Translations under genes and position numbers: made by a program
Notes under the pieces: generated by a model
The model's database searches: none
Told to the model about the DNA's origin: nothing
Seen by the model: the letters and a program-made list of their open reading frames with translations, nothing else
Shown: positions 1-9,450 of the stretch, piece after piece
Position numbering within the stretch: the first letter of the stretch is position 1
Layout of the letters: each line of letters starts with the position of its first letter
From: Bacillota bacterium
GTDB lineage: Bacteria; Bacillota; Clostridia; DSM-8532
Direction: 5' to 3'
DNA length: 64,000 bases
Assembly: GCA_023443745.1 (NCBI GenBank)
Contig: JAEZTB010000030.1
Coordinates: 62,001 to 126,000 of the forward strand

Positions 1-2
1 AC

Positions 3-416
3 AATCATATGATCGTTTTTAAATATCCTGAGGTGGTGTCTTTGGGACGGCCAACCTATCTTGGCAGCGAGATCTCCCAAAGTGTGGATTTTACCGTTAA
101 AAAGCCGCCTGCTATCGGTCTTATTCAGATTTGGGTCCTCAATACTTCCCTGGAGGATTTCCTGGAGGCATCAAAAAGTAATTCTACTATAGAGTATACT
201 CATTTTAACAGCAAACAAGAAAAAAAGGATACTTTAAGCTATATCCTTTGGGATTATACATTTACTAAGGATAATGCCACCATCCACGGGCTGGAGGCGT
301 TTTTTGACGACAAGCCCTATATGTACAGGATCAGTGTTTATGTTGAAAGCAAAAACTACGATAAAAGCTTCCAAAGCCTGTTCGACGGCATGGTTCGATC
401 TGTAACGGTTAGATGA
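3..416 (+). CDS. C-terminal part of an unrecognised protein (5' end outside window)
   Basis: The reading frame is open from the first bases of the window, so the ATG at base 9 is probably internal and the true start lies upstream. The 135 visible residues alternate hydrophobic and polar stretches (likely beta-rich) and end with a segment in which a Phe-Asp-Gly-Met-Val-Arg-Ser run precedes the terminus. This pattern resembles the C-termini of small secreted or lipoprotein domains of the PsbP-like type, but the match is only impressionistic. It converges on the GGDEF gene with two bases between the stop codons and no visible terminator. Function unknown. Confidence 0.55.
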   Translation, partial: NHMIVFKYPEVVSLGRPTYLGSEISQSVDFTVKKPPAIGLIQIWVLNTSLEDFLEASKSNSTIEYTHFNSKQEKKDTLSYILWDYTFTKDNATIHGLEAFFDDKPYMYRISVYVESKNYDKSFQSLFDGMVRSVTVR

Positions 417-418
417 AT

Positions 419-2155
419 CTATCGCGATGCTTCCCTGGCCATGGCAATACAGACAAGATTCCTGCCGTCATGCTTGGCCTCATAAAGAGCATCGTCGGCA
501 GTTTTTATAAGCTCCGTCGGTTTGCTTGCTGATTCGGGGAAGGTGGATACCCCCGCACTCATTGTAACAGAAGCAGAAACGACACGGTCGGTTATGGTCA
601 GCTGTGCAATGCTGCTTCTCAAGTCCTCTGCCTTTTCGTGAGCCTGGACCAGTGAGGTATGGGGCATCAGCACCACGAACTCCTCACCGCCATAGCGCGC
701 AAAGATGTCCTCTTTCCTTAAGGTTTTCATAATATGGGCTGAAATAGTTTTTAGCACCAGATCCCCGAAAAGATGACCGTAAGTGTCATTGAACTTTTTA
801 AAGTGATCAATGTCAAAAAGAATCAGGGAAAGGTCGTAGCCTTTTTCTTGAGCCTTCTTATATTCCTCTTCCAGCTTGTCCTGGAAAAACAGACGATTAT
901 AGGCCCCTGTCAGGCCGTCCAGGGTAGCAAGATCGTGCATTTGCTGATAGAGGCGGGCATTTTCTATGGCAATACTCACCTGTTGGGATATAATTTCCAG
1001 GAGTCTCACGTTTTCATTGTCGAAGGCATCCTTAATGCTATGCTCAATGAGCACGATACCCAAAACCTTACCCTTGGCCAGAAGGGGGACACAGATCATG
1101 GACTTAATATTACGGCCCTGGGTAAAAGGATATTCCTCGGGCGTAACAGCGTTGTCAATCATGGAGTGACCCTCATCGGTAGTCGGCTTGAGGATGTCAC
1201 TGTTGATATAGTCCGATACAATGGCCAGGTCCTTTTTATCAAAGATACTGGACACCTGAACCTTAAGCTTGTTCTGGGGACCGTAGCTCAGGGCAATGGT
1301 GGAATGATAGACGCCCATGACACCGATAATAACGTCATTGACAAACTTAAGCAATTCGTGCATATCAAAAATAGAGGTTATGGCCTGAGAAATTTGCTGA
1401 AGGGTATAGAATTCCGCTAAACTGGAGGTCAGCCTGCTATTGGTCTCCTCCAGCTGATTATTGGTTTCCCGCATTTTGTCGTAATGGGTCTGAATTTCTT
1501 TCTTAACCTGCTCGAGCTGTACATATTTGTCGCCCAGACGATCAATGAGAATATTGTTTTCCTCTTCACTCCTTGAGTATTCATTATACACCGCTCCTAA
1601 AACACTGCAAAAAAGAGCAAAGAGGATATATTGAAAGGTGATGCTCTGAGCAATCAACATGATATCTGGTAACAGAACATCCTGCCTTAACCCATCGAAC
1701 AAATGAGGAATGAATATCTGAGCTATTGTCTGAGTGAACCAGCCTATAACTATATACGGAACTGATTTTTTAAAACCTCTTGAGAGGCTGATGAAGGTTA
1801 TGGAAAACAAAGGAACAAAATAGAAATATGCGCTGCAATGAAGGGTGCTAATGAGGATAGCAAGAATAATGACTTCGAGACCCTTTAAAATGTTAAAATA
1901 TCTAAGATAATCAGCCTTTTCTTTTTTAACAGCATTTATCTTAGCTAGATTCAGCACCATGAACAGAATATAAAGCGAAACCTGGACACCAAAAAATCCT
2001 GAAATTAGAAATTCCCCCGCAATGAAAATACGGGTAATAACATCTCCAAAAATGAGGACAAGAAAGACGACCCATCCTAATTTAGCGGCAAGTCTTTCGT
2101 ACTTGGTGGTGTTGCTGAACGCTTTCTCAATGTGATGCTGATCACTAATGTCCAA
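419..2155 (-). CDS. Membrane-bound GAF-GGDEF diguanylate cyclase
   Basis: Predicted to make cyclic di-GMP from two GTP at the inner face of the membrane. Residues about 25-200 form some six hydrophobic helices, followed by a coiled coil (about 195-245), a GAF-like domain (about 255-405) and a GGDEF domain (about 412-572). The active-site loop reads GGEEF at residues 489-493. Five residues before it is RKED, a match to the RxxD product-inhibition site, so feedback control by c-di-GMP is likely intact. There is no EAL domain. The start is a TTG six bases after a GGAGG. It follows the FtsA-like gene by 28 bases and may be the last gene of a glgA-nth-ftsA-like-GGDEF transcription unit. The signal sensed by the GAF or membrane part is unknown. 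Confidence 0.9.
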   Translation of the reverse strand: MDISDQHHIEKAFSNTTKYERLAAKLGWVVFLVLIFGDVITRIFIAGEFLISGFFGVQVSLYILFMVLNLAKINAVKKEKADYLRYFNILKGLEVIILAILISTLHCSAYFYFVPLFSITFISLSRGFKKSVPYIVIGWFTQTIAQIFIPHLFDGLRQDVLLPDIMLIAQSITFQYILFALFCSVLGAVYNEYSRSEEENNILIDRLGDKYVQLEQVKKEIQTHYDKMRETNNQLEETNSRLTSSLAEFYTLQQISQAITSIFDMHELLKFVNDVIIGVMGVYHSTIALSYGPQNKLKVQVSSIFDKKDLAIVSDYINSDILKPTTDEGHSMIDNAVTPEEYPFTQGRNIKSMICVPLLAKGKVLGIVLIEHSIKDAFDNENVRLLEIISQQVSIAIENARLYQQMHDLATLDGLTGAYNRLFFQDKLEEEYKKAQEKGYDLSLILFDIDHFKKFNDTYGHLFGDLVLKTISAHIMKTLRKEDIFARYGGEEFVVLMPHTSLVQAHEKAEDLRSSIAQLTITDRVVSASVTMSAGVSTFPESASKPTELIKTADDALYEAKHDGRNLVCIAMAREASR

Positions 2156-2183
2156 ATGCTACCTCCACACATTTAACCACGAT

Positions 2184-4289
2184 CTACTCTTTCCAGTATA
2201 TATCGATCAAATCTCCGGATTTTATAATATCAGTGTAGCTGGCTTCTTTACCGTTCAGTTTCAGCACGATGACCCCTTTTGGAGAGGTAAGGTCAAAATC
2301 TATATGATTAAAGATATCTATAAACATGTAATGAGTACTTTTAGGAGGCAGATTAATGGCTTTTCCGTTGACCGTCAGCATTGTCCCATCCCGTTCCGCC
2401 AATCGGTGTCCTACCTCTTTAAGCAGTGATTGGATATTTGATGCAATGGTTATTTCTTCCGAATGATCCGTCTGTCCGGTAACCGACGGAGACTGGGATA
2501 CTGCATAGGTTCGGGGTAGACCAACGACCTGCTCCCCTGATTTCAGTATGGTGTTCATATCAGTGGAAACACCGTTGACTTTAAATTCCCAGACAAGGGG
2601 ATCCATTTCATAACGTTTCGCCATTTCATCAAGAGTCATGGCTTCCACAATTTCGACTTCATCCCCTTGGTTTATAAGATTTTCGGAAGCTGCATCTTTT
2701 CCATTTATCAAAACCCTTGGATAGAGGGTCTGGGCTTGCTCACCATATTTCAGATAAATAGGCTCGAAATCTTTAATAAGGTCTGAGACCCGCATTATGC
2801 CGTCCTGGCCTTTTTCGGCAGGAACTACTATAAGGTCATCCCCTGGTACTATATGACTGTTGAGGCCTGAAACTGTGCCATTAACATAGATTTCCGCAGG
2901 TTTTCCTAAACTGCCCCGAATTGTTTTATCCTTGCCATTTATGATAAACTTCAGATTTTTTCCTGACTTGCATATGAGTTGATCAGGGTTGAAGCCTGCC
3001 AGGATCAGCGCATCGGAGACTGACATTTTCCGTGAATTATACATGCGTATTCTATTGCCGTTTACTGTCACAAAGAAGAAGTCCTCACCATTGGTCACGG
3101 CCGTGGTGACCAGGATTCCCAGAGGTGTTATGCTATCCGGTCCCATTAAGATATCTTGCTCGAGGACTATGTTTTTTGCTATACTCCGGTTTCTCACGGC
3201 TACTCTTTCTCTGGGCAGCCCAATGGTTGCGGAAAGGGCGTCGCATAATCCGCTGGCCTGACTTCCGCCACCTACCAGAAAGATGGCATTTGGAGTTTTC
3301 CCCCCGTTATAGGCCAGTATTTTTTCAGTAATGGTTCTGGCTAATTGCTCCACCACAGGGTAGATAACTTCGTTAACCTCCTGTGCCCCTACACTGATTT
3401 GGTTATCAAGAATATCAGTAAAGATAATGGGCTCTTTGGCATTCGTTAATGAAATTTTAATTTTTTCCGCCGTGTTAAAATCAACAAGATAATGCTGGGC
3501 AATGGTCTCTGTCAGTTCATCCCCCGCAACAGGCACCATGGCATAGGCCACAACAGTGCCTGATTTGGTGATGGCAATATCAGAGGTGCCGGCACCAATA
3601 TCGACCAACGCCAGGTTCAGCAGGCGCAAATCTTTCGGAATGGCTACATTGAGGGCAGCAATAGGCTCAAGGGTAAGGTGGGTGACCTCCAGGCCCGTCC
3701 TTTCCATGACCGTGTACAGACTGTCTACAACCATCTGAGGAAGAAAAGTAGCTAAAACCTCAACACCTGCTTTATTTCCTTTATGGCCTGACAGGCTCGA
3801 GATGACATAATCATTGAGATAGTAGCTGACAACACTGTAGCCCACGCAATAGAACTGGTCCTTTTTCTCTTTTTGGGGAAGATCGCTTTCTATTTTAATC
3901 TGGGCTTTCTGGATGCCTTCCATCTCGAGGGCACTGATAAGCTGAGTATCAATTTCTCTGCCTTCCTCAATTTCACGTTCCACCTTGACCTGGCAGGTTT
4001 TTAAAACACGCCCCGCTGCTGCGATAGACACCCTGGTTAGCGAATAGCCGAGCTTTTTTTCCAGCGCTGACTTTACCTTAACAACCCCCTGGGCCACTTT
4101 GGCAATATCATGGATCTGTCCGTCAACCATGGCACGGCTCTCATGAGAAATGATTTCCACGGCATGGATCAAAAAACGTTCATCCTGTTGAACGCCTACA
4201 ACACCTATAATAGTACGAGTCCCGATATCAAGAGCGAAAATGACATCCCCGGGCATTGTCCCAAGCGTCAAACCCTCATTTTCCAGCAT
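2184..4289 (-). CDS. Long FtsA-like (actin-fold) ATPase with repeated C-terminal NG...GD domains
   Basis: The first roughly 390 residues have the FtsA/PilM actin-like fold. A phosphate-1 motif (FALDIGTRTIIG) starts near residue 18, an SHS2-like insert follows, then DIGAGTSDIA as phosphate-2 and LVGGGSQ as the adenosine motif. Classical FtsA is about 420 residues; this protein is 701. The extra 300 residues carry at least four short repeats in which a beta strand ends in NG and is followed some 15-20 residues later by a Gly-Asp turn and another strand, for example near the extreme C-terminus. The short membrane-binding helix expected at the end of FtsA is not obvious. Long FtsA-like proteins occur in Clostridia beside ordinary FtsA, so this need not be the divisome FtsA; no ftsZ is present. 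It lies 26 bases after nth. Confidence 0.75.
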   Translation of the reverse strand: MLENEGLTLGTMPGDVIFALDIGTRTIIGVVGVQQDERFLIHAVEIISHESRAMVDGQIHDIAKVAQGVVKVKSALEKKLGYSLTRVSIAAAGRVLKTCQVKVEREIEEGREIDTQLISALEMEGIQKAQIKIESDLPQKEKKDQFYCVGYSVVSYYLNDYVISSLSGHKGNKAGVEVLATFLPQMVVDSLYTVMERTGLEVTHLTLEPIAALNVAIPKDLRLLNLALVDIGAGTSDIAITKSGTVVAYAMVPVAGDELTETIAQHYLVDFNTAEKIKISLTNAKEPIIFTDILDNQISVGAQEVNEVIYPVVEQLARTITEKILAYNGGKTPNAIFLVGGGSQASGLCDALSATIGLPRERVAVRNRSIAKNIVLEQDILMGPDSITPLGILVTTAVTNGEDFFFVTVNGNRIRMYNSRKMSVSDALILAGFNPDQLICKSGKNLKFIINGKDKTIRGSLGKPAEIYVNGTVSGLNSHIVPGDDLIVVPAEKGQDGIMRVSDLIKDFEPIYLKYGEQAQTLYPRVLINGKDAASENLINQGDEVEIVEAMTLDEMAKRYEMDPLVWEFKVNGVSTDMNTILKSGEQVVGLPRTYAVSQSPSVTGQTDHSEEITIASNIQSLLKEVGHRLAERDGTMLTVNGKAINLPPKSTHYMFIDIFNHIDFDLTSPKGVIVLKLNGKEASYTDIIKSGDLIDIYWKE

Positions 4290-4315
4290 TTTGATCCCCC
4301 AACATGTAATTAAAT

Positions 4316-4954
4316 TTATTTTATCTTTTTTTTACCAAAATCGCAATATGGCAATAGTCTACATATTTCGCACTTGGGCGTTCTGGCCTGGCAGACAGCA
4401 CGTCCGTGATAAACAAGGTAATGTGAGAAATTAGCCCATTCGCGTCTTGGAAGGAGCTTCATGAGATCACGTTCAATAATGTCAGGGTTTGAAGAATTGG
4501 TAAGCCCCAACCTGCCTGCCAATCTTGAGCAATGGGTATCTACTATCACACCGGGCTTGTCGAAAACTGTTGAAAGCATGACATTGGCAGTCTTTCTTCC
4601 CACTCCGGGCAAGGTAAGAAGCTCCTCCATGGTACCGGGCACTTTGCCATTAAAGTCCTTTAATATTTTAATACAGCACTCCTTAATATTTTTCGCTTTA
4701 TTTCTAAAGAAGCCTGTAGACTTTATATCCTGCTCCAGCTCCGACAAATCCGCTCCGGCATAATCCTCAAGGGCTCTATATTTTTTAAAGAGATCCTTTG
4801 TTACAATATTAACCCGGGCGTCGGTGCATTGGGCGGCCAACTGAGTCGCCACCAGCAATTCCAGCGGGTTATTGAAATCAAGTGAGCATCGTGCTTCCGG
4901 GTAGAGATTTGCAAGCTCCTGCAAAAGGGCTGCTGCTTTTTCCTTCTTTCTCAA
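4316..4954 (-). CDS. nth: Endonuclease III (DNA glycosylase/AP lyase)
   Basis: Base-excision repair enzyme that removes oxidised pyrimidines and cuts the abasic site. With the start chosen here it has 212 residues, almost the length of the E. coli enzyme. The helix-hairpin-helix LPGVGRK is at 115-121 with the catalytic lysine at 121, the catalytic aspartate is at 139 (VDTH), and four cysteines at 188, 195, 198 and 204 (C-x6-C-x2-C-x5-C) bind a 4Fe-4S cluster. The frame extends further upstream to 5089 inside glgA, but the best start is a TTG at 4954. It overlaps the glgA stop codon as TTGA and has GGAAGAAGG eight bases before it, so translation is probably coupled to glgA. Confidence 0.93.
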   Translation of the reverse strand: MRKKEKAAALLQELANLYPEARCSLDFNNPLELLVATQLAAQCTDARVNIVTKDLFKKYRALEDYAGADLSELEQDIKSTGFFRNKAKNIKECCIKILKDFNGKVPGTMEELLTLPGVGRKTANVMLSTVFDKPGVIVDTHCSRLAGRLGLTNSSNPDIIERDLMKLLPRREWANFSHYLVYHGRAVCQARTPKCEICRLLPYCDFGKKKIK

Positions 4955-6417
4955 ATAAGCGTCCTTCTTCCTTTGTTTTTTCTCTTTTGGTTTTGCTCTT
5001 GGGCTTCCTGATAAAGCGTGAGATATTCCTTGGCGGAATTTTCCCAGGAGGAATCCTTGTTCATGGCTCTTTGGACCAACAGGCCCCAAGCTTCGGAATC
5101 CCGATAGAGCCGTAATACTTTTTTCAAGGATCGGAGCAATGCGTCCAGTGAATAGGTTGAAAAGGTGAAGCCTGTACCCTCACCCTCATTTTTTCCTTCA
5201 TCGCATACAGTATCGGCCAGGCCCCCAGTTTTATGAACCAGAGGGATGGCACCATAACGCATAGCAATGAGCTGGCTTAAACCACAGGGTTCATAGCGTG
5301 ACGGCATGAGAAAGACATCACTTGCAGCATAGATTCTGTGCGCTTTCTCATTGCTAAACTCCAAGTTGATGGAAGCTGACTCAGGATAGCGGTCCTTAAG
5401 CCTAAGGAATGCATTTTCATAAAATTTTTCGCCGCTCCCAAGAAGGACGAACTGTCCGCCTTCTTTTAAAATAGCCTCAGCGGCCCCCTCCATAAGATCA
5501 AGCCCCTTATTTGGAACCAGTCTGCTCACAACAGAAAATAAGGGCACATCACTTTGCTTTAAGCCCAGATCTTTCTGCAGTCTGGACTTGTTTTCTTTCT
5601 TGCCCTCCATATCTCCCTTATGGTAGGGTACGTCGAGCAAGGGGTCCGTCTCCGGATTCCATGCGGCCGTGTTAATACCATTAACCACGCCTCTAAGGAC
5701 CGATTTGCGGATTTGCAGCACACCCTCAAGACCGAACCCATATTCCCGGGTAAGCATTTGCTGGGCAAAGGTCTTGCTTACGCCATTAATGATATCCGCA
5801 TAATGAAGGCCGGCTTTCATGGCATTAAAGCAGCCGAAATACTCCACCTTGTCGCTTTTAAATACCACATCCTTTATGCCAAACATGCTGAAAATATTAC
5901 GACCGCTTATTCCTTGATATTCCAGACTGTGAATGGTATAGAGGGCGGCAATATCCGAGAGTTCCGGGTGCTCTCGCTCGTTTTCACGAAGCAGCATGGC
6001 CAGAGGCGCTGTATGCCAATCATTCAAATGGATGATGTCAGGCTTGAAATCAAAACGTTGGAGCATTTCAAAAACAGACAGGCAAAAGAATGCAAAGCGC
6101 TCAGGGTCATCCCTGTGGCCATAGACACCCGATCGGCCAAAATAGTGGTAATTATCAACAAGGTAGGTGCTGACAGGGGCATTGATTACCTCTCGAGCAA
6201 TGCAAGTTTCATAGCGCCAACCCAGGTTGACAGGAAAATCCCCCTTATAGAGGGTGGGTACATCAATATCCTTATTTGCGGGAATTACAATGCGTATATC
6301 CGCTCCCAGCTCTTTAAGCTTTAAGGGCAGCTCTCCGGCCACATCACCAAGGCCTCCGACTTTTATGAGGGGTGAGCATTCGGCCGCTACAAATAAAATC
6401 TTAGGATTGTTTTCCAT
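4951..6417 (-). CDS. glgA: Glycogen (starch) synthase, GT5
   Basis: Transfers glucose from ADP-glucose to the non-reducing end of an alpha-1,4-glucan in the cytoplasm. The N-terminal KVGGLGD motif (about 19-25) is the ADP-glucose-binding signature. The C-terminal half carries the GT-B motifs PSRYEPCGLSQL and a TGGLADTV stretch. The chosen ATG at 6417 has TAGGTG upstream and gives 488 residues, normal for the family; an upstream in-frame start at 6450 lacks a good ribosome site. The gene stands alone: no glgB, glgC, glgD or glgP is in the window. Its stop overlaps the nth start. Confidence 0.93.
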   Translation of the reverse strand: MENNPKILFVAAECSPLIKVGGLGDVAGELPLKLKELGADIRIVIPANKDIDVPTLYKGDFPVNLGWRYETCIAREVINAPVSTYLVDNYHYFGRSGVYGHRDDPERFAFFCLSVFEMLQRFDFKPDIIHLNDWHTAPLAMLLRENEREHPELSDIAALYTIHSLEYQGISGRNIFSMFGIKDVVFKSDKVEYFGCFNAMKAGLHYADIINGVSKTFAQQMLTREYGFGLEGVLQIRKSVLRGVVNGINTAAWNPETDPLLDVPYHKGDMEGKKENKSRLQKDLGLKQSDVPLFSVVSRLVPNKGLDLMEGAAEAILKEGGQFVLLGSGEKFYENAFLRLKDRYPESASINLEFSNEKAHRIYAASDVFLMPSRYEPCGLSQLIAMRYGAIPLVHKTGGLADTVCDEGKNEGEGTGFTFSTYSLDALLRSLKKVLRLYRDSEAWGLLVQRAMNKDSSWENSAKEYLTLYQEAQEQNQKRKNKGRRTLI

Positions 6418-6545
6418 AAAAGCACCTACTCTTAATGAGGTTACTCGCACTCCTCTTAAGATTTTACCATGATATAGACTTAAATAAACTTTTATCCGTT
6501 AATTCTTGTTAAGTGCGTTAGTTTTTATAAAGCTTCTGTACATGC

Positions 6546-6571
6546 AAAAGGTCTGGCCATTTGGCCAGACC
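6546..6571 (-). terminator. Intrinsic terminator downstream of pnp
   Basis: A perfect 10-bp stem (GGTCTGGCCA and its complement) around a two-base centre is followed on the minus strand by TTTT. It lies 27 bases after the pnp stop codon. Confidence 0.8.
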
Positions 6572-6597
6572 CCAATTCTATTTCCTGTTTATATGCT

Positions 6598-8724
6598 TTA
6601 GGCCTCGGTTGTAGCCTTTGAGCCGCTCTCATCGGCCTCAGCCATGGCATCTTTTCTGGAGAGATTGATACGACCCTGCTTGTCAATTTCCATGACCTTA
6701 ACCATAATCTCGTCACCGACATTGACCACATCCTCCACCTTGTTGACACGTTTGGTGTCAAGCTTGGAGATATGCACCAGGCCTTCTTTTCCGGGAAGGA
6801 ATTCCACAAAGGCTCCGAAGGTCATAAGGCGGGTAACCTTGCCCTTATAAATGGTACCGGGCTCTACATTGCCTGCAATACCTTCAATGATCTTGATGGC
6901 CTTGAGGCCTGCAGCTTCATCTGAAGTTGCCACATAGACCGAACCATCCTCGTCAATATCAATCTTAACACCTGTTTCGGCGATAATTTTGTTGATAACC
7001 TTTCCACCGGGGCCAATAACCTCACGGATCTTGTCCACCTCAATCTTGGTCTGATAGATCTTGGGCGCATAGGGTGAAAGGCTTGCTCTCGGTTCCGGAA
7101 TAACAGGCAGCATACACTCGTCAAGAATCTGGAAACGACCTTTTTTGGTGATCTCAAAGGCCTGACGGATAATTTCATAGGAAAGGCCGTCTACCTTTAT
7201 ATCCACCTGAATGGCGGTAATACCCTGCTTTGTCCCGGCAACCTTAAAGTCCATGTCGCCGAAGAAGTCTTCAATACCCTGAATATCCATAAAGGTAATA
7301 AATCTGTCGGGATTCTCCTCATCAACCACGAGGCCGGAGGAAATACCGGCTACAGGCGCCTTAATGGGCACACCTGCGTCCATCAGAGCCAGGGTGCTTG
7401 CACAAACGCTGCCCTGTGAGGTTGAGCCATTGGACATTAATACCTCAGAGACAAGACGAATGGCATAGGGGAAGTCTGTTTCGCTGGGTATAACAGGCTC
7501 CAAGGCTCTTTCAGCCAAAGCGCCATGACCAATTTCCCGACGTCCGGGACCTCTTGATGTTTTAGCTTCCCCAACTGAGTAAGAGGGGAAATTATAGTGA
7601 TGCATATAGCGTTTTTGTTCTTCCATGTCCACGCCATCCAGGGTCTGGGCTTCTCCCATAGGTCCTAAGGTGACGTTGGTCAATACCTGGGTTTGTCCAC
7701 GCTGGAATAGTGCGGAGCCATGGGTTCTGGGCAGGAGCCCTACTTCTGCTGAAAGAGGGCGAATAGCCATGATTGGACGGCCATCCACACGCTTATGCTC
7801 TTCGAGAATCATGGATCTGACAACCTTTTTCTGAAGCTTATAAAGGGCTTCACCGATCTTGGCTTTCTGGTCAGGGAAGGCTTCCGCCAATTTCTCCTGA
7901 ACACTAGCACACACCGCATCCACCTGAGCGTCGCGAATCTCTTTGTCATCGCTTTGGATGGCTGCTTTCATGTCTTCTCTGGCCATTTCATAAACAGCAT
8001 TCCAGAGGTCATCTGCAACGGTTACTGATTCATAAGCAAACTTGGGCTTTCCAGCCTCTTGAACAATGGTTTCAATAAAGCCTATAATGCGCTTGATTTC
8101 TTCATGGCCCTTGCTGATGGCATCAAGCATGACCTCATCGGGAACCTGATTGGCTCCGGCCTCGATCATGATAATTTTTTCCTTGTCAGCGGAAAGGGTG
8201 ACATACATATCGCTTTTTGCGCGCTGGTCAGCGGTGGGGTTAATGATAACCTCCCCGTCCACAAGGCCTAAAATAACGCCTGCGATAGGTCCATTGAAAG
8301 GAATGTCGGAAACACTCAGGGCAATGGCCGAGCCAAGTATGGAGGCAAACTCCGGAGAGTTATCCTGTTCAACCGACATAACTGTATTGATGATAGTTAC
8401 ATCGTTACGAAGATCCTTGGGGAATCTGGGCCTCATTTGTCTGTCAATGACGCGGGAAGTCAGGATCGCTTTTTCGGTAGGCCTTCCTTCGCGCTTGATA
8501 AACCCGCCCGGAATCTTACCTACAGCATAGAGCTTCTCTTCATAATCCACACTCAAGGGAAAGAAATCAATGCCCTCCCTGGGCTGCTTTGATGCCGTGG
8601 TAGTGGATAAAACGACAGTATCACCATACCGAACGAGTGCTGAGCCATTGGCCAGCTGTGCCAATTGGCCTACTTCTACTACGATAGGCCGTCCGGCAAC
8701 CTCAAAATTGAAAATTTTCTTCAT
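6598..8724 (-). CDS. pnp: Polyribonucleotide nucleotidyltransferase (PNPase)
   Basis: Phosphorolytic 3'-to-5' exoribonuclease of the RNA-degradation machinery. The 708 residues contain two RNase PH domains with a helical linker, then a KH domain (about 555-615, including VIGPGGKVIN) and an S1 domain (about 620-690). A 20-residue Ala/Glu-rich tail ends the protein. The ATG at 8724 has AAGGAG eight bases upstream and is preferred over the TTG at 8745. It follows rpsO, the usual bacterial order, but a terminator and about 265 bases separate the two, so it probably also has its own promoter. The leader contains the direct repeat GGATTCC spaced by seven bases, of unknown meaning. Confidence 0.97.
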   Translation of the reverse strand: MKKIFNFEVAGRPIVVEVGQLAQLANGSALVRYGDTVVLSTTTASKQPREGIDFFPLSVDYEEKLYAVGKIPGGFIKREGRPTEKAILTSRVIDRQMRPRFPKDLRNDVTIINTVMSVEQDNSPEFASILGSAIALSVSDIPFNGPIAGVILGLVDGEVIINPTADQRAKSDMYVTLSADKEKIIMIEAGANQVPDEVMLDAISKGHEEIKRIIGFIETIVQEAGKPKFAYESVTVADDLWNAVYEMAREDMKAAIQSDDKEIRDAQVDAVCASVQEKLAEAFPDQKAKIGEALYKLQKKVVRSMILEEHKRVDGRPIMAIRPLSAEVGLLPRTHGSALFQRGQTQVLTNVTLGPMGEAQTLDGVDMEEQKRYMHHYNFPSYSVGEAKTSRGPGRREIGHGALAERALEPVIPSETDFPYAIRLVSEVLMSNGSTSQGSVCASTLALMDAGVPIKAPVAGISSGLVVDEENPDRFITFMDIQGIEDFFGDMDFKVAGTKQGITAIQVDIKVDGLSYEIIRQAFEITKKGRFQILDECMLPVIPEPRASLSPYAPKIYQTKIEVDKIREVIGPGGKVINKIIAETGVKIDIDEDGSVYVATSDEAAGLKAIKIIEGIAGNVEPGTIYKGKVTRLMTFGAFVEFLPGKEGLVHISKLDTKRVNKVEDVVNVGDEIMVKVMEIDKQGRINLSRKDAMAEADESGSKATTEA

Positions 8725-8989
8725 AAAATAACTCCTTTTCTCCAATTCCTGCTGTTATTTTGCCTCCGCTCGTACATAAAAACAGATGCCAATAACCTCC
8801 AGTCAGGGACAAAAGGTCAGGGAACGGGAATCCAAAGCTTGGAATCCTCTTCGCTGATCTTCTGTTGCCCTTGACCTTAAGCAGAAATATTTTTCTTCTT
8901 AATATGCTAAATACCAAGGAATTGTATCCTGCCGGATTAATTTTCAATAATATGAAAAAACCGGTCCGTACCTTGATGTATAGGTGGAA

Positions 8990-9014
8990 TAAAAAGGGCG
9001 GAAAATCCGCCCTC
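8990..9014 (-). terminator. Intrinsic terminator downstream of rpsO
   Basis: Stem AGGGCGG/CCGCCCT with a five-base loop, followed by TTTTT on the minus strand, five bases after the rpsO stop codon. Confidence 0.8.
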
Positions 9015-9018
9015 GTTC

Positions 9019-9282
9019 TTACTTTCTCAGGTCAAGTTTTGCGATGATATCACGGTATCTGTTAATATCCTTCTTCATCAGATAGTTTAAAAGTCCTCTT
9101 CTGGCACCTACCATCTTCAAAAGACCACGGCGGGAATGATGATCCTTCTTGTGGTACTTGAGATGATCGGTAAGGTGATTGATTCTGTCGGTCAGAAGTG
9201 CAATCTGCACCTCGGGAGAACCGGTATCACCTTCATGGGTTGCATAGGTGGTGATAATCTGTTGTTTTTCCATTCTTTCCAT
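9019..9282 (-). CDS. rpsO: Ribosomal protein S15
   Basis: Small-subunit protein that binds 16S rRNA early in assembly. The 87 residues contain the conserved GDTGSPEVQIALLT and HHSRRGLLKMVGARRGLLNY-type blocks and cover the full family length. The ATG at 9282 is preceded by AGAGGAG; the open frame continues to 9384, but the added residues are not S15-like. It precedes pnp on the same strand. Confidence 0.97.
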   Translation of the reverse strand: MERMEKQQIITTYATHEGDTGSPEVQIALLTDRINHLTDHLKYHKKDHHSRRGLLKMVGARRGLLNYLMKKDINRYRDIIAKLDLRK

Positions 9283-9307
9283 AAAAAAATACTCCTCTCT
9301 TAAATTG

Positions 9308-9356
9308 CCGAAGGCCCAGTAAGTGGTCGGAGTCGCCATTAACCGCGCATTCGGTT
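9308..9356 (-). promoter_or_regulatory. Possible S15 autoregulatory leader
   Basis: Upstream of rpsO on the minus strand there is a hairpin AACCG-(6)-CGGTT and, closer to the gene, a weaker CCGA/TCGG closing pair around GGCC and CCAC segments. S15 represses its own mRNA through structured leaders in several bacteria, but these leaders differ widely and I cannot match this one to a described class. Confidence 0.22.
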
Positions 9357-9450
9357 CCAATATCTTAAATAGTTTAGCATACAACCTATTTCATGTAAAG
9401 GGAATCCTTAACATTTGCTAATTCTATAGTTCTTTTTATTACTTATTATT

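Noticed and set aside
773..1420. Plus-strand 215-codon open frame
   Set aside because: Antisense of the GAF-GGDEF gene, which has intact active-site motifs.
5620..6324. Plus-strand 234-codon open frame
   Set aside because: Antisense of glgA without ribosome site or recognisable domain.
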